A stretch of DNA of 64,000 nt. It comes from Akkermansia muciniphila (lineage in GTDB: Bacteria; Verrucomicrobiota; Verrucomicrobiia; Verrucomicrobiales; Akkermansiaceae). The stretch lies in the NCBI RefSeq assembly GCF_002884975.1, contig NZ_PJKB01000002.1, positions 827,369-891,368 of the forward strand, written 5' to 3'. The notes below the pieces were generated by a model. That model was given only the letters and a program-made list of their open reading frames with translations. It was not told the DNA's origin and did no database searches. Position numbers and translations under genes: made by a program. Positions 39,736 through 49,800 of the stretch are shown piece after piece (the stretch's first letter is position 1; the number at the start of each line of letters is the position of its first letter).

Positions 39736-40101
39736 TTATTGCTCCGCGCAATGGAGCGTCCGGGTGTAGGCCTCCCGGTTTCCGTCCGTATTCAGGATCA
39801 GCCGGGTTCTGCTAAGGCTGTCAATGGTGGAGGTTGCGGTGAAGAGGGAGGAGCTTCCGTTGCCTATGCTTTTTCCCGTCAGGATCAGCCGGTTGCCGTC
39901 CAGTTTCCAGCCCGTGTAAAGGAGCGTGTGCATGTTGATGGAGCCGGCGCGCCCGTCCGGCATGAGCGCCATGCCCTGCACCTGCTGCGGCTGTCCGGGA
40001 ATGGGCTGGGTCCAGCAGCCGGAGAGGCTGGCGGGAGTGGGCTGCATGGAGCAGGAGGCCGCCAGCAGGGAGAGGGCCGGAAGAAGCGGGAAAAGGCGCA
40101 T
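39736..40101 (-). CDS. Lipocalin-like lipoprotein
   Basis: 121 residues. The signal peptide ends in a lipobox L-A-A-S-C near residue 17. The mature part has LSGCWTQPIPGQPQQVQGMALMPDGRAGSINMHTLLYTGWKL and LILTGKSIGNGSSS, a pattern I know from lipocalin-like Bacteroidetes lipoproteins. It starts 12 nt after argB on the same strand, so is likely co-transcribed. Its ligand is unknown. Confidence 0.8.
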   Translation of the reverse strand: MRLFPLLPALSLLAASCSMQPTPASLSGCWTQPIPGQPQQVQGMALMPDGRAGSINMHTLLYTGWKLDGNRLILTGKSIGNGSSSLFTATSTIDSLSRTRLILNTDGNREAYTRTLHCAEQ

Positions 40102-40113
40102 GGCGGTGGGTGG

Positions 40114-41007
40114 TCAGCGCTGTTCCCTGATGACCTCCGTGCCGATGCCGTCCGGAGTGAAGATTTCCAGCAGCAGGGTATGGGGCAGGCGGCCGTCAAT
40201 GAAGTGCACCTTGCGCACGCCCGCGTTCAGGGCGTCAATGGCGGAATGGATTTTGGGAATCATGCCGCCGGAAACGGTGCCGTCTTCAATCAGGTCCAGG
40301 GCTTCCGTGCGCGTGATGGATTTGATGAGGGTGGAAGGGTCTGAGGGGTCCTTCATGATGCCGGGCACGTCTGAAATGTAGATGAGCTTGACCGGCTTGA
40401 GTTCCTTGGCGAGGGCTGCCGCCGCCAGGTCCGCGTTCACGTTGAGCGGCTTGTGGGTGCCCAGCTCCTTGGCCAGCGGGGAGACGATGGGGGTGATCTG
40501 GAGTTCCAGCGCTTCCGTGATGCGGTCCGTCAGGCAGCCGATGACGTTGCCTACTTCCCCGATGTCCACGGGGTTGCCCTGTTCATCCTTTTCCTGGATG
40601 CGTTCCCCCACGAAGATTTCCGTGCCGGGAATGCCCACGCCCTTGCCTCCGTAGTCGCGGAACATCTGGACCAGGCCCGGATTGATGGTTCCGGAGAGGG
40701 TGCGTTCCACGATGGAGATGGCCTCTGGCGTCGTGACGCGCAGGCCGTTGACGAAGCGGGCTTCCAGCCCGGCTTCCGCCATGGTCTTGGAGATGGCCTT
40801 GCCGCCGCCGTGGACAATCACGGGATTGAAGCCCAGGGCTTCCAGCAGGACGATGTCCCGCATGAGCTTCTTGACCAGGCGCGCGTCGTCCATGGCGCTG
40901 CCGCCGAATTTGATGAGGAATGTCTTGTCCCGGTAGGCCTGGAGGTAGGGCAGTGCGCCGACGATGACGGAGGCCTGTTCAATCAGGCGGGTGATTTTGG
41001 AGTCCAT
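40114..41007 (-). CDS. argB: Acetylglutamate kinase
   Basis: 297 residues, amino-acid kinase fold. It phosphorylates N-acetylglutamate in arginine synthesis. FLIKFGGSAMDD carries the phosphate-binding Lys, VIVHGGGKAIS the glycine loop, and the NVNADLAAAALAKEL and LIYISDVPGIM blocks carry the substrate and nucleotide residues. GGMIPKI binds ATP phosphates. The length is standard. No other arg genes are adjacent. It is followed at 12 nt by the lipoprotein gene. Confidence 0.96.
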   Translation of the reverse strand: MDSKITRLIEQASVIVGALPYLQAYRDKTFLIKFGGSAMDDARLVKKLMRDIVLLEALGFNPVIVHGGGKAISKTMAEAGLEARFVNGLRVTTPEAISIVERTLSGTINPGLVQMFRDYGGKGVGIPGTEIFVGERIQEKDEQGNPVDIGEVGNVIGCLTDRITEALELQITPIVSPLAKELGTHKPLNVNADLAAAALAKELKPVKLIYISDVPGIMKDPSDPSTLIKSITRTEALDLIEDGTVSGGMIPKIHSAIDALNAGVRKVHFIDGRLPHTLLLEIFTPDGIGTEVIREQR

Positions 41008-41071
41008 GTCAGTAATGAAACGTAGGAATGGTTAAGAGAGAAAGAGGGTGGGAATCCGCGGGAGGGGCCGT

Positions 41072-42064
41072 TCAAAGCAGGCGCCTGTTCCTGAAATAAA
41101 CCAGGGGAAGGATGATGGAAACGAGCATGACCGCCAGGGAGATGTAGTACCCGTATTCGTTTTCCAGGCCGGGCATGTGGGAGAAGTTCATCCCGTAAAT
41201 GCTGGCGATGAGGGTGGGGGGCATGAAGACCACGGCCGCCACGGTGAAGATTTTCACGATTTCGTTCTGCTCAATGTTGATGAGGCCCAGAACGGCGTCC
41301 AGCATGAAGTTCACGTTGCTGGAAAGGAAGTTGGCGTATTCCGAGAGGGAGGTGACGTCACGGCTCAGCGGGCGCAGCTTGATGTACAGGGTGGAGTTGG
41401 TGTCGTCCAGGGCCTCTTCATTGCTGGCGTACGTGAGCAGGCGCAGAAGGTTCACCAGGCAGTCCCGCTGGCGGGTGAGCAGGTCACCCACGCGCCCCAG
41501 GTCCTGGAGGATGAGGCGCAGGGCGCTGGAGACGGGGGCGCGCTTGCCGGCTTTACCCTCCGGTTCATCCCTGCGGAAGATGTTTTTGGAAAGGCGGTCC
41601 AGTTCCGCGCCGAAGCGTTCCAGCACGTCTGCCTGGCGGTCCACGATGGTTTCCAGCAGGCCGGTGAAAACCTGGTCCCTGCTGATCTGCTTCTGGCGCA
41701 GGAGCTGGTGGGAGAAGACGCGGAAGGAGTAGGAGTCCGAATGGCGGATGGTGATGATCTTGGCCCCCATGAGGACGAAGGTGATTTCCGACAGGGAGGG
41801 GGACTCCGTATCCACGCGGCTAAGCACCGTGGTGGTCATGAAGCGGGCGCCGTCCTCCGTGTACAGGCGGCTGGTGGCCTCAATTTCCCGCATCTCGTCG
41901 TAGGTTGGCATTTCCAGCCCGCAGAGGCGTTCCACAAACTTGATTTCCGCCGGTTCAGGGGTAAGGAGGTCAATCCAGAAGACGGAGTCCAAGTTCTGTT
42001 CCGCCGCATCCACCTGGGTGGTGCGCTCAATGCCTTCCGGGGTTTGACGATAAAGTCGAATCAT
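41072..42064 (-). CDS. corA: CorA-family Mg2+/Co2+ transporter
   Basis: 330 residues from ATG 42064 (MIRLYRQTPEG). A long cytoplasmic alpha/beta domain with Glu/Asp-rich helices is followed by two C-terminal helices. The signature YGMNF follows the first membrane helix near residue 293, with the loop HMPGLENEYGY, close to the usual MPEL acid loop. The final basic FRNRRLL tail is typical. The frame runs upstream to 42175 with a non-homologous leader. Confidence 0.94.
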   Translation of the reverse strand: MIRLYRQTPEGIERTTQVDAAEQNLDSVFWIDLLTPEPAEIKFVERLCGLEMPTYDEMREIEATSRLYTEDGARFMTTTVLSRVDTESPSLSEITFVLMGAKIITIRHSDSYSFRVFSHQLLRQKQISRDQVFTGLLETIVDRQADVLERFGAELDRLSKNIFRRDEPEGKAGKRAPVSSALRLILQDLGRVGDLLTRQRDCLVNLLRLLTYASNEEALDDTNSTLYIKLRPLSRDVTSLSEYANFLSSNVNFMLDAVLGLINIEQNEIVKIFTVAAVVFMPPTLIASIYGMNFSHMPGLENEYGYYISLAVMLVSIILPLVYFRNRRLL

Positions 42065-42173
42065 GCCGTTAATGTCGGTTAGGGGGTGGAACGATTCCGT
42101 GCATGATGTCGAGTGACACCCAACGCGGGTATGATGCCTTGTTTGTACAGGGAAGGGAAGTAAAAAGGGTGAC

Positions 42174-42209
42174 AAAAAGAGGCCCGGTTCCCAAGGTGGG
42201 AACCGGGCC
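42174..42209 (-). terminator. Intrinsic terminator of rplI
   Basis: GGCCCGGTTCCC (42181-42192) and GGGAACCGGGCC (42198-42209) form a perfect 12-bp stem; on the minus strand TCTTTTTG follows. It sits 30 nt after the rplI stop. Confidence 0.92.
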
Positions 42210-42239
42210 TGCCGGAAAAAAGAAAGGTATGCGCGCCGC

Positions 42240-42695
42240 TTAGGCGTTTTCCTTGACGATCACCTTGAGCGTGGCTTCCACCTGGGGATGCACCTTGATG
42301 GAAACTTCGTGTTCGCCTTCGCTCTTGATCGGCTTTTCAAGCTCAATCGCGCGGCGGTCCACTTCCACGCCCTGAGCGGTCAGGGCATCATGAATGTTCT
42401 GGTTGGTGATGGCACCGAATGCCTTGCCGCCCTGGCCCACTTCAAGGACGAGGTCCACCGTCAGTCCGTTGATCTTAGCGGCCACTTCCTGCGCGGCGCT
42501 GAGCTCTTCCGCTTCACGCTTGGCGCGGGCGGCCTGAAGATTGGCGATGAAACGGCGGTTGGAGGCCGTTGCTTCGTGGGCCAGGCCCTTGGGAATGAGG
42601 TAGTTGCGGCCATAGCCAGCCTTAACGGTCACCAGGTCGGCTTCCGCGCCGAGTCCTTCAATTTTTGTTGCGAGAATTACTTCCATCGTTGCCAT
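42240..42695 (-). CDS. rplI: Large ribosomal subunit protein bL9
   Basis: 151 residues. The N-terminal RNA-binding domain opens MEVILATKIEGLGAEADLVTVKAGYGRNYLIPKGLA, a family mark (G-x-G-R-N-Y-L-x-P). A long connecting helix (residues 45-75) and the C-terminal domain with GKAFGAITNQNIHDAL follow. The start at 42695 gives MATMEVIL; the internal ATG at 42686 is the alternative. It is separate from rpsF/rpsR, its usual partners, in this window. Confidence 0.96.
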   Translation of the reverse strand: MATMEVILATKIEGLGAEADLVTVKAGYGRNYLIPKGLAHEATASNRRFIANLQAARAKREAEELSAAQEVAAKINGLTVDLVLEVGQGGKAFGAITNQNIHDALTAQGVEVDRRAIELEKPIKSEGEHEVSIKVHPQVEATLKVIVKENA

Positions 42696-42940
42696 GGCTA
42701 AAAAGAAATGGTTATTTGTGAGCGGTTGAAGTAGTAAGTATTCGCCCGAATGTCAAGACAAGAGCGATAAAAAGGGCGTTTTTTTATGTTTTGGGAGTAA
42801 AAAATCCCCCCGGCTGTCATGATAGGTGACATTGCGCTTGCTTCACGCGGCGGTAGTATGTAGGGAAAGGAACCGCATTTATCGCGTTCGCTCCCAGAGA
42901 GGAGGGTTCGCCCGCGGGTACATTACAGATATTTGATCTT

Positions 42941-44488
42941 ATGGCTATTCAGCGCGCATTGATATCCGTTTCCGACAAGACTGGCCTGGAGGAGTTTGCC
43001 AAGGGCCTGCACGAGTTTGGAGTAGAGCTTATTTCCACCGGCGGCACCGCCGCTTTCCTGAAAGGCCTGGGCCTTCCGGTGATTGAGATTTCCGACTATA
43101 CCGGAGAACCGGAATTGTTTGAGGGGCGCCTGAAGACCCTGCATCCCATGGTGCACGGCGGCCTGCTGCACCGCCGCGACAATGAGGAGCATGTGCGCCA
43201 GGCGAAGGAAAACGGCATCAAGCCCATTGACCTGGTCTGCGTAAACCTGTACCCCTTTGAGGAAACCGTCGCCAGGCCCGGCGTCACGCTGGAGGAAGCC
43301 ATTGAAAAGATCGATATCGGCGGCCCGTCCATGCTCCGCTCCGCCTCCAAGAACTACGCCTCCGTCACGGTGGTTTCCGACCCTGCGGACTATCCGCGCA
43401 TTCTGGATGAAATGCAGACGCACAAGGGGGACACGACCCTGAAGACCCGTGAAAACCTGGCGGTGAAGGTGTTCATGCGCACCTCCAATTACGACAACGC
43501 CATCACCAACTACCTGGGCCACCAGAGCGCGGAAAGCACCAAGGGCAGCTTCTGCATCTGCGCGCCCCTGTACCAGGAACTGCGCTATGGGGACAACCCC
43601 CACCAGGAATCCAGCCTGTACGGCAGCTTCGGGGATATTTTCCACCAGCTCCAGGGCAAGGAACTTTCCTACACGAACGTGCTGGACATTGAAGGCGCCG
43701 CCGAGCTGATTACCCAGTTCCGCCGCCCGACGGTGGGCATTCTGAAGCACACGAATCCCTGCGGCGTGGGCCAGGATGATGAAGACCTGCGCAACGCCTG
43801 GCAGAAAGCCTTTGAAACGGACACGCAGGCCCCCTTCGGCGGCGTGATCGTGGTCAACCGTCCGATGACGGAAGGCCTGGCCCGCGTGCTGAGCGCCATT
43901 TTCACGGATGTGATCATTGCTCCGGAATACGATGCGGAAGCCCGCGCCATCCTTCAGAAAAAGAAGAACTGCCGCATCATCCGCATGAACACGGAAGCCT
44001 GGATGAAGGCCCGCCTGGAACCCATCATCCGCTCCGCTCCCGGCGGCTTCATGACCATGAAGCGGGATACGGACGTGATGGGCCTGGACAATCTGGAAGC
44101 CAAGGTGGTGACCAAGCGCCCCCCGACGGAAGAAGAACTTACCGCCATGCGTTTCAACTGGCGCGTCGTGAAGCAGGTGCATTCCAACGCCATCGTCTTT
44201 GGCGGCACGGACCGCACGCTGGGCATCGGCGCCGGACAGATGAGCCGCGTGGACTCCGCCCGCATTGCCGTCTGGAAGGCCGGGCAGGCCGGCCTGGACC
44301 TGAAGGGCAGCGTGGTGGCGTCAGACGCCATGTTCCCGTTCGCGGACGGCCTCCAGGTAGCCATTGACGCCGGAGCCACCGCCTGCATCCAGCCCGGCGG
44401 TTCCATCCGGGACGAGGAAGTGATCGCCGCCGCGGACGCCGCGGGCATCGCCATGGTGTTCACGGGCCACCGCCATTTCCTCCATTAA
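42941..44488 (+). CDS. purH: Bifunctional AICAR transformylase / IMP cyclohydrolase
   Basis: 515 residues, last two steps of IMP synthesis. The N-terminal cyclohydrolase has SVSDKTGLEEFAKGL, STGGTAAFL and GRLKTLHPMVHGGLL. The C-terminal transformylase has ELRYGDNPHQESSLYG, the GILKHTNPCGVG loop carrying the catalytic Lys-His, and RVVKQVHSNAIVF near 407. The ending EEVIAAADAAGIAMVFTGHRHFLH is the standard PurH end. It heads a run with pdxJ (39 nt later) and acpS. Confidence 0.97.
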   Translation: MAIQRALISVSDKTGLEEFAKGLHEFGVELISTGGTAAFLKGLGLPVIEISDYTGEPELFEGRLKTLHPMVHGGLLHRRDNEEHVRQAKENGIKPIDLVCVNLYPFEETVARPGVTLEEAIEKIDIGGPSMLRSASKNYASVTVVSDPADYPRILDEMQTHKGDTTLKTRENLAVKVFMRTSNYDNAITNYLGHQSAESTKGSFCICAPLYQELRYGDNPHQESSLYGSFGDIFHQLQGKELSYTNVLDIEGAAELITQFRRPTVGILKHTNPCGVGQDDEDLRNAWQKAFETDTQAPFGGVIVVNRPMTEGLARVLSAIFTDVIIAPEYDAEARAILQKKKNCRIIRMNTEAWMKARLEPIIRSAPGGFMTMKRDTDVMGLDNLEAKVVTKRPPTEEELTAMRFNWRVVKQVHSNAIVFGGTDRTLGIGAGQMSRVDSARIAVWKAGQAGLDLKGSVVASDAMFPFADGLQVAIDAGATACIQPGGSIRDEEVIAAADAAGIAMVFTGHRHFLH

Positions 44489-44527
44489 TTTGAATGATCG
44501 GCCCCGTCCCCTTGTCTTAAAACCGAT

Positions 44528-45268
44528 ATGTTGCTAGGTGTAAATATAGACCACATCGCCACGCTGAGGCAGGCCCGCTATGCGACCATGCTTGATTCCT
44601 TCAACGTGGAGCCGAGCGTTTTGGACGCCGCCTACGCGGCGCAAAGGGGCGGGGCGGATTCCATCACCCTCCACGTCCGGGGCGACCGCCGCCACATGCA
44701 GGATGCGGACGCCCTGAGCGTCCGGGAGAGCGTGGCCCTTCCCCTGAACCTGGAGATGGGGAATACCCCGGAGATGGTGGACTTTGCCCTTCGGCTGAAG
44801 CCGGATTATGTCTGCATGGTTCCGGAAAAGCGGGAGGAAATCACTACGGAAGGCGGCCTGGACGCCGTTTTTCATGAAAAGGAACTGGCCCCCACCATGG
44901 AGAGAATGGCTGACAACGGCATTCAGGTGAGCCTGTTCATTGATCCGGAGCTGGCCCAGGTGGACGCCGCAGCCCGTCTGGGCGCGCCCATGATTGAGCT
45001 TCATACCGGATGTTTTGCCAACCACGCGGGGAAGGAACGCACGGCGGAGCTGGCCCGTTTGAAACGCGCCGCGGAGCTGGCCCACTCCCTGGGCATCCAG
45101 GTGAATGCGGGCCATGGCATCAACTACCAGAATCTGGAACAGCTGATGGACGGCGTGCCTTACCTGCATGAGCTGAACATCGGCCATACGATCGTAGCCC
45201 GCGCCCTTTTTGTGGGGATGGAGCAGGCCGTGAGGGAAATGCGCCAGGCGATCGACCGCCTGAGCTGA
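44528..45268 (+). CDS. pdxJ: Pyridoxine 5'-phosphate synthase
   Basis: 246 residues, TIM barrel. It condenses 1-deoxyxylulose 5-phosphate with 3-amino-2-oxopropyl phosphate in the DXP-dependent vitamin B6 pathway. The start MLLGVNIDHIATLRQARY carries the ligand residues, RGDRRHMQD and NLEMG the active-site Arg, His and Glu, and HAGHGINYQN-type residues (VNAGHGINY) the closing block. It lies between purH and acpS; pdxJ-acpS is a conserved pair. Confidence 0.97.
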   Translation: MLLGVNIDHIATLRQARYATMLDSFNVEPSVLDAAYAAQRGGADSITLHVRGDRRHMQDADALSVRESVALPLNLEMGNTPEMVDFALRLKPDYVCMVPEKREEITTEGGLDAVFHEKELAPTMERMADNGIQVSLFIDPELAQVDAAARLGAPMIELHTGCFANHAGKERTAELARLKRAAELAHSLGIQVNAGHGINYQNLEQLMDGVPYLHELNIGHTIVARALFVGMEQAVREMRQAIDRLS

Positions 45269-45305
45269 TGTTCCCGTTTCAACTTTAATCCCCGGTTGCA
45301 GGAAC

Positions 45306-45707
45306 ATGAGCCGCATTGCAGGATTGGGAATGGATTTGATCGACCTGGACCGCGTGCGCCAGGCCCTCCAGAAAAACGGGGAGGCGTTTGCCCTGCGCAT
45401 CTGCACCCCGGATGAATGGGCCTACTGCCGGAAGCATGCGGACCCCGTGCCGCGCCTGGCGGCCCGGTTTGCGGCCAAGGAGGCCGTGGCGAAGGCCCTG
45501 GGAACGGGAATAGGCGAGAAATGCTCCTTCACGGAGGTGGAAGTGGTGCGCAATGATGCGGGCGCTCCCTCCATCCTGCTGCACGGCACTGCCGGGGTGA
45601 CGGCCCGGGAGCAGGGCGTCACGGGCTGGTTCCTGACCATGACCCATTCCCGCCTGAGCGCCGCCGCCACCGTCATCGCCCTTGCCGAAGCCCCGGAATT
45701 TTCCTGA
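45306..45707 (+). CDS. acpS: Holo-[acyl-carrier-protein] synthase
   Basis: 133 residues. It transfers phosphopantetheine from CoA to ACP. GLGMDLIDLDRVRQAL carries the Mg-binding Asp, RFAAKEAVAKALGTGIG carries the Glu and Lys, and MTHSRLSAAATVIA is the C-terminal block. The length is usual. It starts 37 nt after pdxJ. Confidence 0.95.
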   Translation: MSRIAGLGMDLIDLDRVRQALQKNGEAFALRICTPDEWAYCRKHADPVPRLAARFAAKEAVAKALGTGIGEKCSFTEVEVVRNDAGAPSILLHGTAGVTAREQGVTGWFLTMTHSRLSAAATVIALAEAPEFS

Positions 45708-45738
45708 CGCTTCAGAATCGCCGTTTTCCCTGAACCAA

Positions 45739-45761
45739 GGCCGGCTGGAACATATCCGGCC
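45739..45761. terminator. Weak GC hairpin between acpS and the accessory operon
   Basis: GGCCGG (45739-45744), eleven bases, CCGGCC (45756-45761). It lies between convergent genes. There is no clear T-tract, so the role is uncertain. Confidence 0.35.
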
Positions 45762-45820
45762 CTGCTCCTCAGAAATTTCTACAGGATGCCTTGCCAGCGG
45801 CGCCGATGAACACCGTGTTC

Positions 45821-46891
45821 CTACAGGTTCTCAAGATTCTTCTTGATGATCTCCGCATTCAGTTTGCGGAGGGCGCCCAGAATTTCAAAACTCGGCGCTT
45901 CGGCAAAATCGGTTTCCAGTTCTTTTACTTTCTTTTCGTAGTCCGTCGCATGGCCGCCATCCCCTTTCAGGATGGAGATATTTTTCCGGGTTTCATCCGC
46001 AAGCTCTGAAAACGTCTTCCCGTCGGGGACCGGGTTCCAATTGATGGACTTCAGGAAGCTTTCCACTTCCGGAACCGTCACGTTGAAGAATTCCGGGCGC
46101 ACCTCCTCCGGGTTCCGGTCTTTGAAATAACTTATGGCGAAACTGAAGCTGTCCGACTCCGGTTTCAGCTCAAATTTGATATCATCTCCATGAATCCGGA
46201 TCTGGCGGAGGGATTCTTTCTCAAAAACGATGAAAGTGCCGAACTCCTTGTAAGCATAGCGGTTGAAGTTCATCACCCCGTTTCCCCCGGTTGTTTTCGT
46301 CAGAATCCAGTCCGGCTTTCCGCATGGTTTTTCCCCGTCCCCTTCTTTCAGGGCGAATTGCGACTTCAGTTCCGGCTTCCCGTAACCGTGAACCGGCGAC
46401 GCCCAGACTTCATACAGTTGTCCGGGATAACTGACCTTGACGAACAGCCAGTCCGGGCGGTCCTTGAACTGCGCTATCCTGACGTCCAGAACACTGTTTT
46501 CCGGACGGAACGTGAAGACGGCCATTTCCATCTTGCCGTTTTCCACAGTGTCAATTTTTTCCGCGACTTTCCGGTCCAGCAGTGTTTTGCCGTCCTTGCC
46601 GATCACGGCAAGGAAATTGACGGGACTCCAGCTTCCGGGAGTATTGGGGTTCCTCCAATATTCGATGCCGAATCTGAAATCCCCCCATTCCTGCTGAACC
46701 GGCTTGTTGTCATTGGGATTGGTAACGGTGTGGTAATTGATTTTTCCGTTGCCAAGGTTGACGGTATGGCGGGTCACAAGGACGGGAGTTCCCTTGCAGT
46801 CAAGTTTCTCTTCTTTCTTTTCAATGGAGGGGGCGGCGTACAGCAGTGTGGTGCACAATCCGGCCAGTACGGTCAGGGCGAGTTTCTGCAT
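45821..46891 (-). CDS. Exported protein of unknown family, third gene of the CBM9/GH42-like operon
   Basis: 356 residues. The signal peptide is MQKLALTVLAGLCTTLLYA. The mature part is beta-rich with many aromatic residues (EWGDFRFGIEYWRNPNTPGSWSP, RPDWLFVKVSYPGQLYEVW, VHGYGKPEL) and resembles a carbohydrate-active beta-sandwich, but I do not recognise a family. The last 60 residues form charged helices. It starts 2 nt after the GH42-like gene, so co-translation is likely. Base composition is visibly lower in GC than acpS and pckA on either side. Confidence 0.78.
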   Translation of the reverse strand: MQKLALTVLAGLCTTLLYAAPSIEKKEEKLDCKGTPVLVTRHTVNLGNGKINYHTVTNPNDNKPVQQEWGDFRFGIEYWRNPNTPGSWSPVNFLAVIGKDGKTLLDRKVAEKIDTVENGKMEMAVFTFRPENSVLDVRIAQFKDRPDWLFVKVSYPGQLYEVWASPVHGYGKPELKSQFALKEGDGEKPCGKPDWILTKTTGGNGVMNFNRYAYKEFGTFIVFEKESLRQIRIHGDDIKFELKPESDSFSFAISYFKDRNPEEVRPEFFNVTVPEVESFLKSINWNPVPDGKTFSELADETRKNISILKGDGGHATDYEKKVKELETDFAEAPSFEILGALRKLNAEIIKKNLENL

Positions 46892-46893
46892 GA

Positions 46894-49800
46894 TTATTTT
46901 ACCTCTATTTCGTGTTGGGTATTCAGGCCTGTAGCCGCGTCTTCAATGGTGATGCGGTATGCGCCGGGAAGATCGTTAAAGGCGAAATCCAGCGGATATT
47001 CCGTCTTGCCGTAAATGGTTTTGCTGCGGTGCAGAATTTCCCTGCCGTCCGGGGCCGTTACCGTAATCCGGTACGCGCGTTCCCGGGGATTGGCCGGTCC
47101 GGAAATCTTAAGCAGGGCCCGGGCGCCTTTGGCCACCTGGGCCGGAGCGGTTACCACGGGCGGCTGCTGCTCCCGGTCAAACAGGGCAAAGCAGCGGAAC
47201 GGCGCATTGGAGAATTTAAAGACAAGCTTGTCTGATTTCCCCACCAGTCCTTTGCGGCATTCATAGATGTATTTTTCTTCCGGCAATTTAGCGGTGAATG
47301 ATTTGCCGAGGTCCTTTTCCTGGCCGAGGGCGCCCAGCAGTTCGAATTCTCCGGCCTGCCGCGGACGGACCATCAGGGTGTCGCTGAAATCGGGGATGAC
47401 GGCCAGAGGACGGACTCCGGCGTTTTTCACCACCTGGTCAAGGAACGTGTTCAGGGAGGAGCCGGGCAGGGAATTATTTTCCAGAACGGAGAGGGAGGCA
47501 TTCAGCAGGATGGCGTTTCCTTTGCCGGCCTTGCGGAGTTGCAGGCCCGGATTGCCGTGGACCGCATGCGCCTTTTCTCCCGCCAGGGCCAGGGCTCCGC
47601 TTGTGCTTTCATAAGGCTGGATTTCGAGCTCTTTCGCCTGGTCGAACGTCAGGTTCCCGAAAAGTTCGCTCAAGGGGTTCCGGGGACGTTTTTTCAGGTT
47701 TTCATTCAGGAGCGCGATATTGGCGTCAGCCAGTACGGTGCCGCCGGATTTGACGAAATCCAGAATGGCCGCGCACTCTTTGTCGCTCAGGGAGGAAGCT
47801 CCGCAGAGGAAGAGGAGCCGTGCGTTTTTCAGGCGTTCCAGGGTATTTGGCGAGACGAAATTGAAGCCCAGCCCGCGCTGGTAGCAATACCGGAGCAGCG
47901 GATTCATGCTGGCGTCCGGCTTGACGCAGCGGCTGTCCGCCTGGGCGGCGGAATTGGAGGTGTGGCTGTAGTAGAAGAGGATGCCGGTATCCGGAAACGG
48001 GGTTTTGATCAGCAGCTGTGCGAGGCCGTAGTTCAAGTCATCAAGATAGGGCATGTACTGGCGCAGGTATTCCGCCTCGGAGAGATCGCCGGAATGGCTG
48101 GTTTCTCCCAAGGCGGGGTTGATCAGGAACCAGGCGTGGCCGTTGATCGCTCCCTGCAGCAGGTGTTCCCAAAGTTTGTACGGATAGGATGAACGCTCCG
48201 AGCAATACCCTCCCCACCAGATGGTCCGGACCCGGTCCGCGCCGAATGCGCGCAATGCCTCGTTCTCCTGCATGCCGCTGTAAGGGCCCCAGAAGTCCAG
48301 CCCCTTAATCATTTCTTCAAGGTTGCCGGGAGGGGAGCCTTCCGCGCCTACCCGGGCTCCGGGATGAACCTTTTTGATTTCCGCCGCCAGGAAATGATGC
48401 ATGTCCACGTACATTTTTTCAATATATTCCCGGTGGTCATTGTAGGCGACCAGATTCCCCGCTTTTTTGGCCGCGTCCAGCCGGAGGTGGGGCACTTCCC
48501 CGAAACCGGAGTAGGAGGCGTCGTATTCAAGGTTCAGGTTTTCAATGGTCTGGTACTTCTCCCGCAGGAAATCGGAGAACGGCTGTTTATCCGATTCTCC
48601 GAACCCGGCGTCGTAGGTGTAAAAATTCTCGTCGCCCAGGTTGTACAGCACAGGGCTCAGGTCTTTCAGGTACTCTGCCTGGCGTCGCAGATCGTCGCTC
48701 CAAAGCTTCCGGACCAATGGATGGTAGAATGATTCGTCACCGTTCAACGTACCCAGCTGCTCCATGTTTTCTTTCTGTTCGGACCATAGCTTGCGCAATA
48801 CCCTGGTTTCATTGTTCGGCCCAGCTTCCATTCCGATCCGGCAGATGTACGGACACAGTTTTTCGTTCCGCAGGGCGTTTTCAATATCTCCCTTGGTGAA
48901 AAATTGCAGTGATACGTTCCAGCCGAGGCGGTCGATGATCCGTTCTCCGAAGGCCGGGTTGAAGGTGCAGCCAACCTGGCCCCAGGTAAGCTGGAGATAA
49001 TCCTCCAGGGAATAATCCGGGAAAATCACCGGGTTTTCCGCATGGGCCGCGTTGCCCCGGGCATCGTAAACGGTGCAGCGCAGATAACCGCCGATGGTCG
49101 GCATCCGGTAATTTTCAAGGCCGAATGAAAGCTCTTTTTTTCCGGCTTCCAAAGGAAGGGTCTTGCTGAACCATACATTGCGGTAGGGTGCGTCCATCAG
49201 CTCCACTTTGGCGGAATAACCGTCCTGCGCGGGCGAAGCCAGTTTCAACGTGACGGAGAAGGGGCCGCGGTCCTGCACCAGCCTGGGCGTTTCCACTGAT
49301 ACGTCCCCGAAAGCGGATTCCACCGTAAAGGGAAAGGCGCCGAAGTTGACCAGCGCGCCATTCCGGCGGACCAATACGTCTGCGGTATATCTGCCCGCCG
49401 GAAGGTTCGTGAAATCAAGGCTGTTCCGGATAACGGAATTATCCGGCTGCCGGATACGGCCCTCGGCAACGGTTTTTTCCGGAGAGGTCACGGCAAATTT
49501 GCCGTTGTCCTGCCGTACTGAGAATGCCGGCAGTTCTATTCCGCTGGCGTAATAGAGCACCTGGGCCAGAAAAGCCTGGGACGTTTCATAGAGAAAGAAC
49601 CAGTCCGTGGTGTAGTTGAAATACGGCGTCAGCCCCACTCCTGGCCGGTAGCCCGCGCCGTAATCGACTTCGACGATCCGGCCATTGCCGAATTGCCAGG
49701 CGTTGAAAATACGCGATTCAAAGTTTTTAGGCCTGGTTCCGGGAAGGCTGTTGCTTCCGGCAACCCATTCCGGCCGGGGCAACGGCTGGGCGTACGGTTT

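Noticed and set aside
42696-42940. ZTP (pfl) or purine riboswitch upstream of purH
   Set aside because: GC-rich hairpin-like pieces are present near 42880-42920, but I could not match the conserved cores of either riboswitch. A covariance-model search would settle this.
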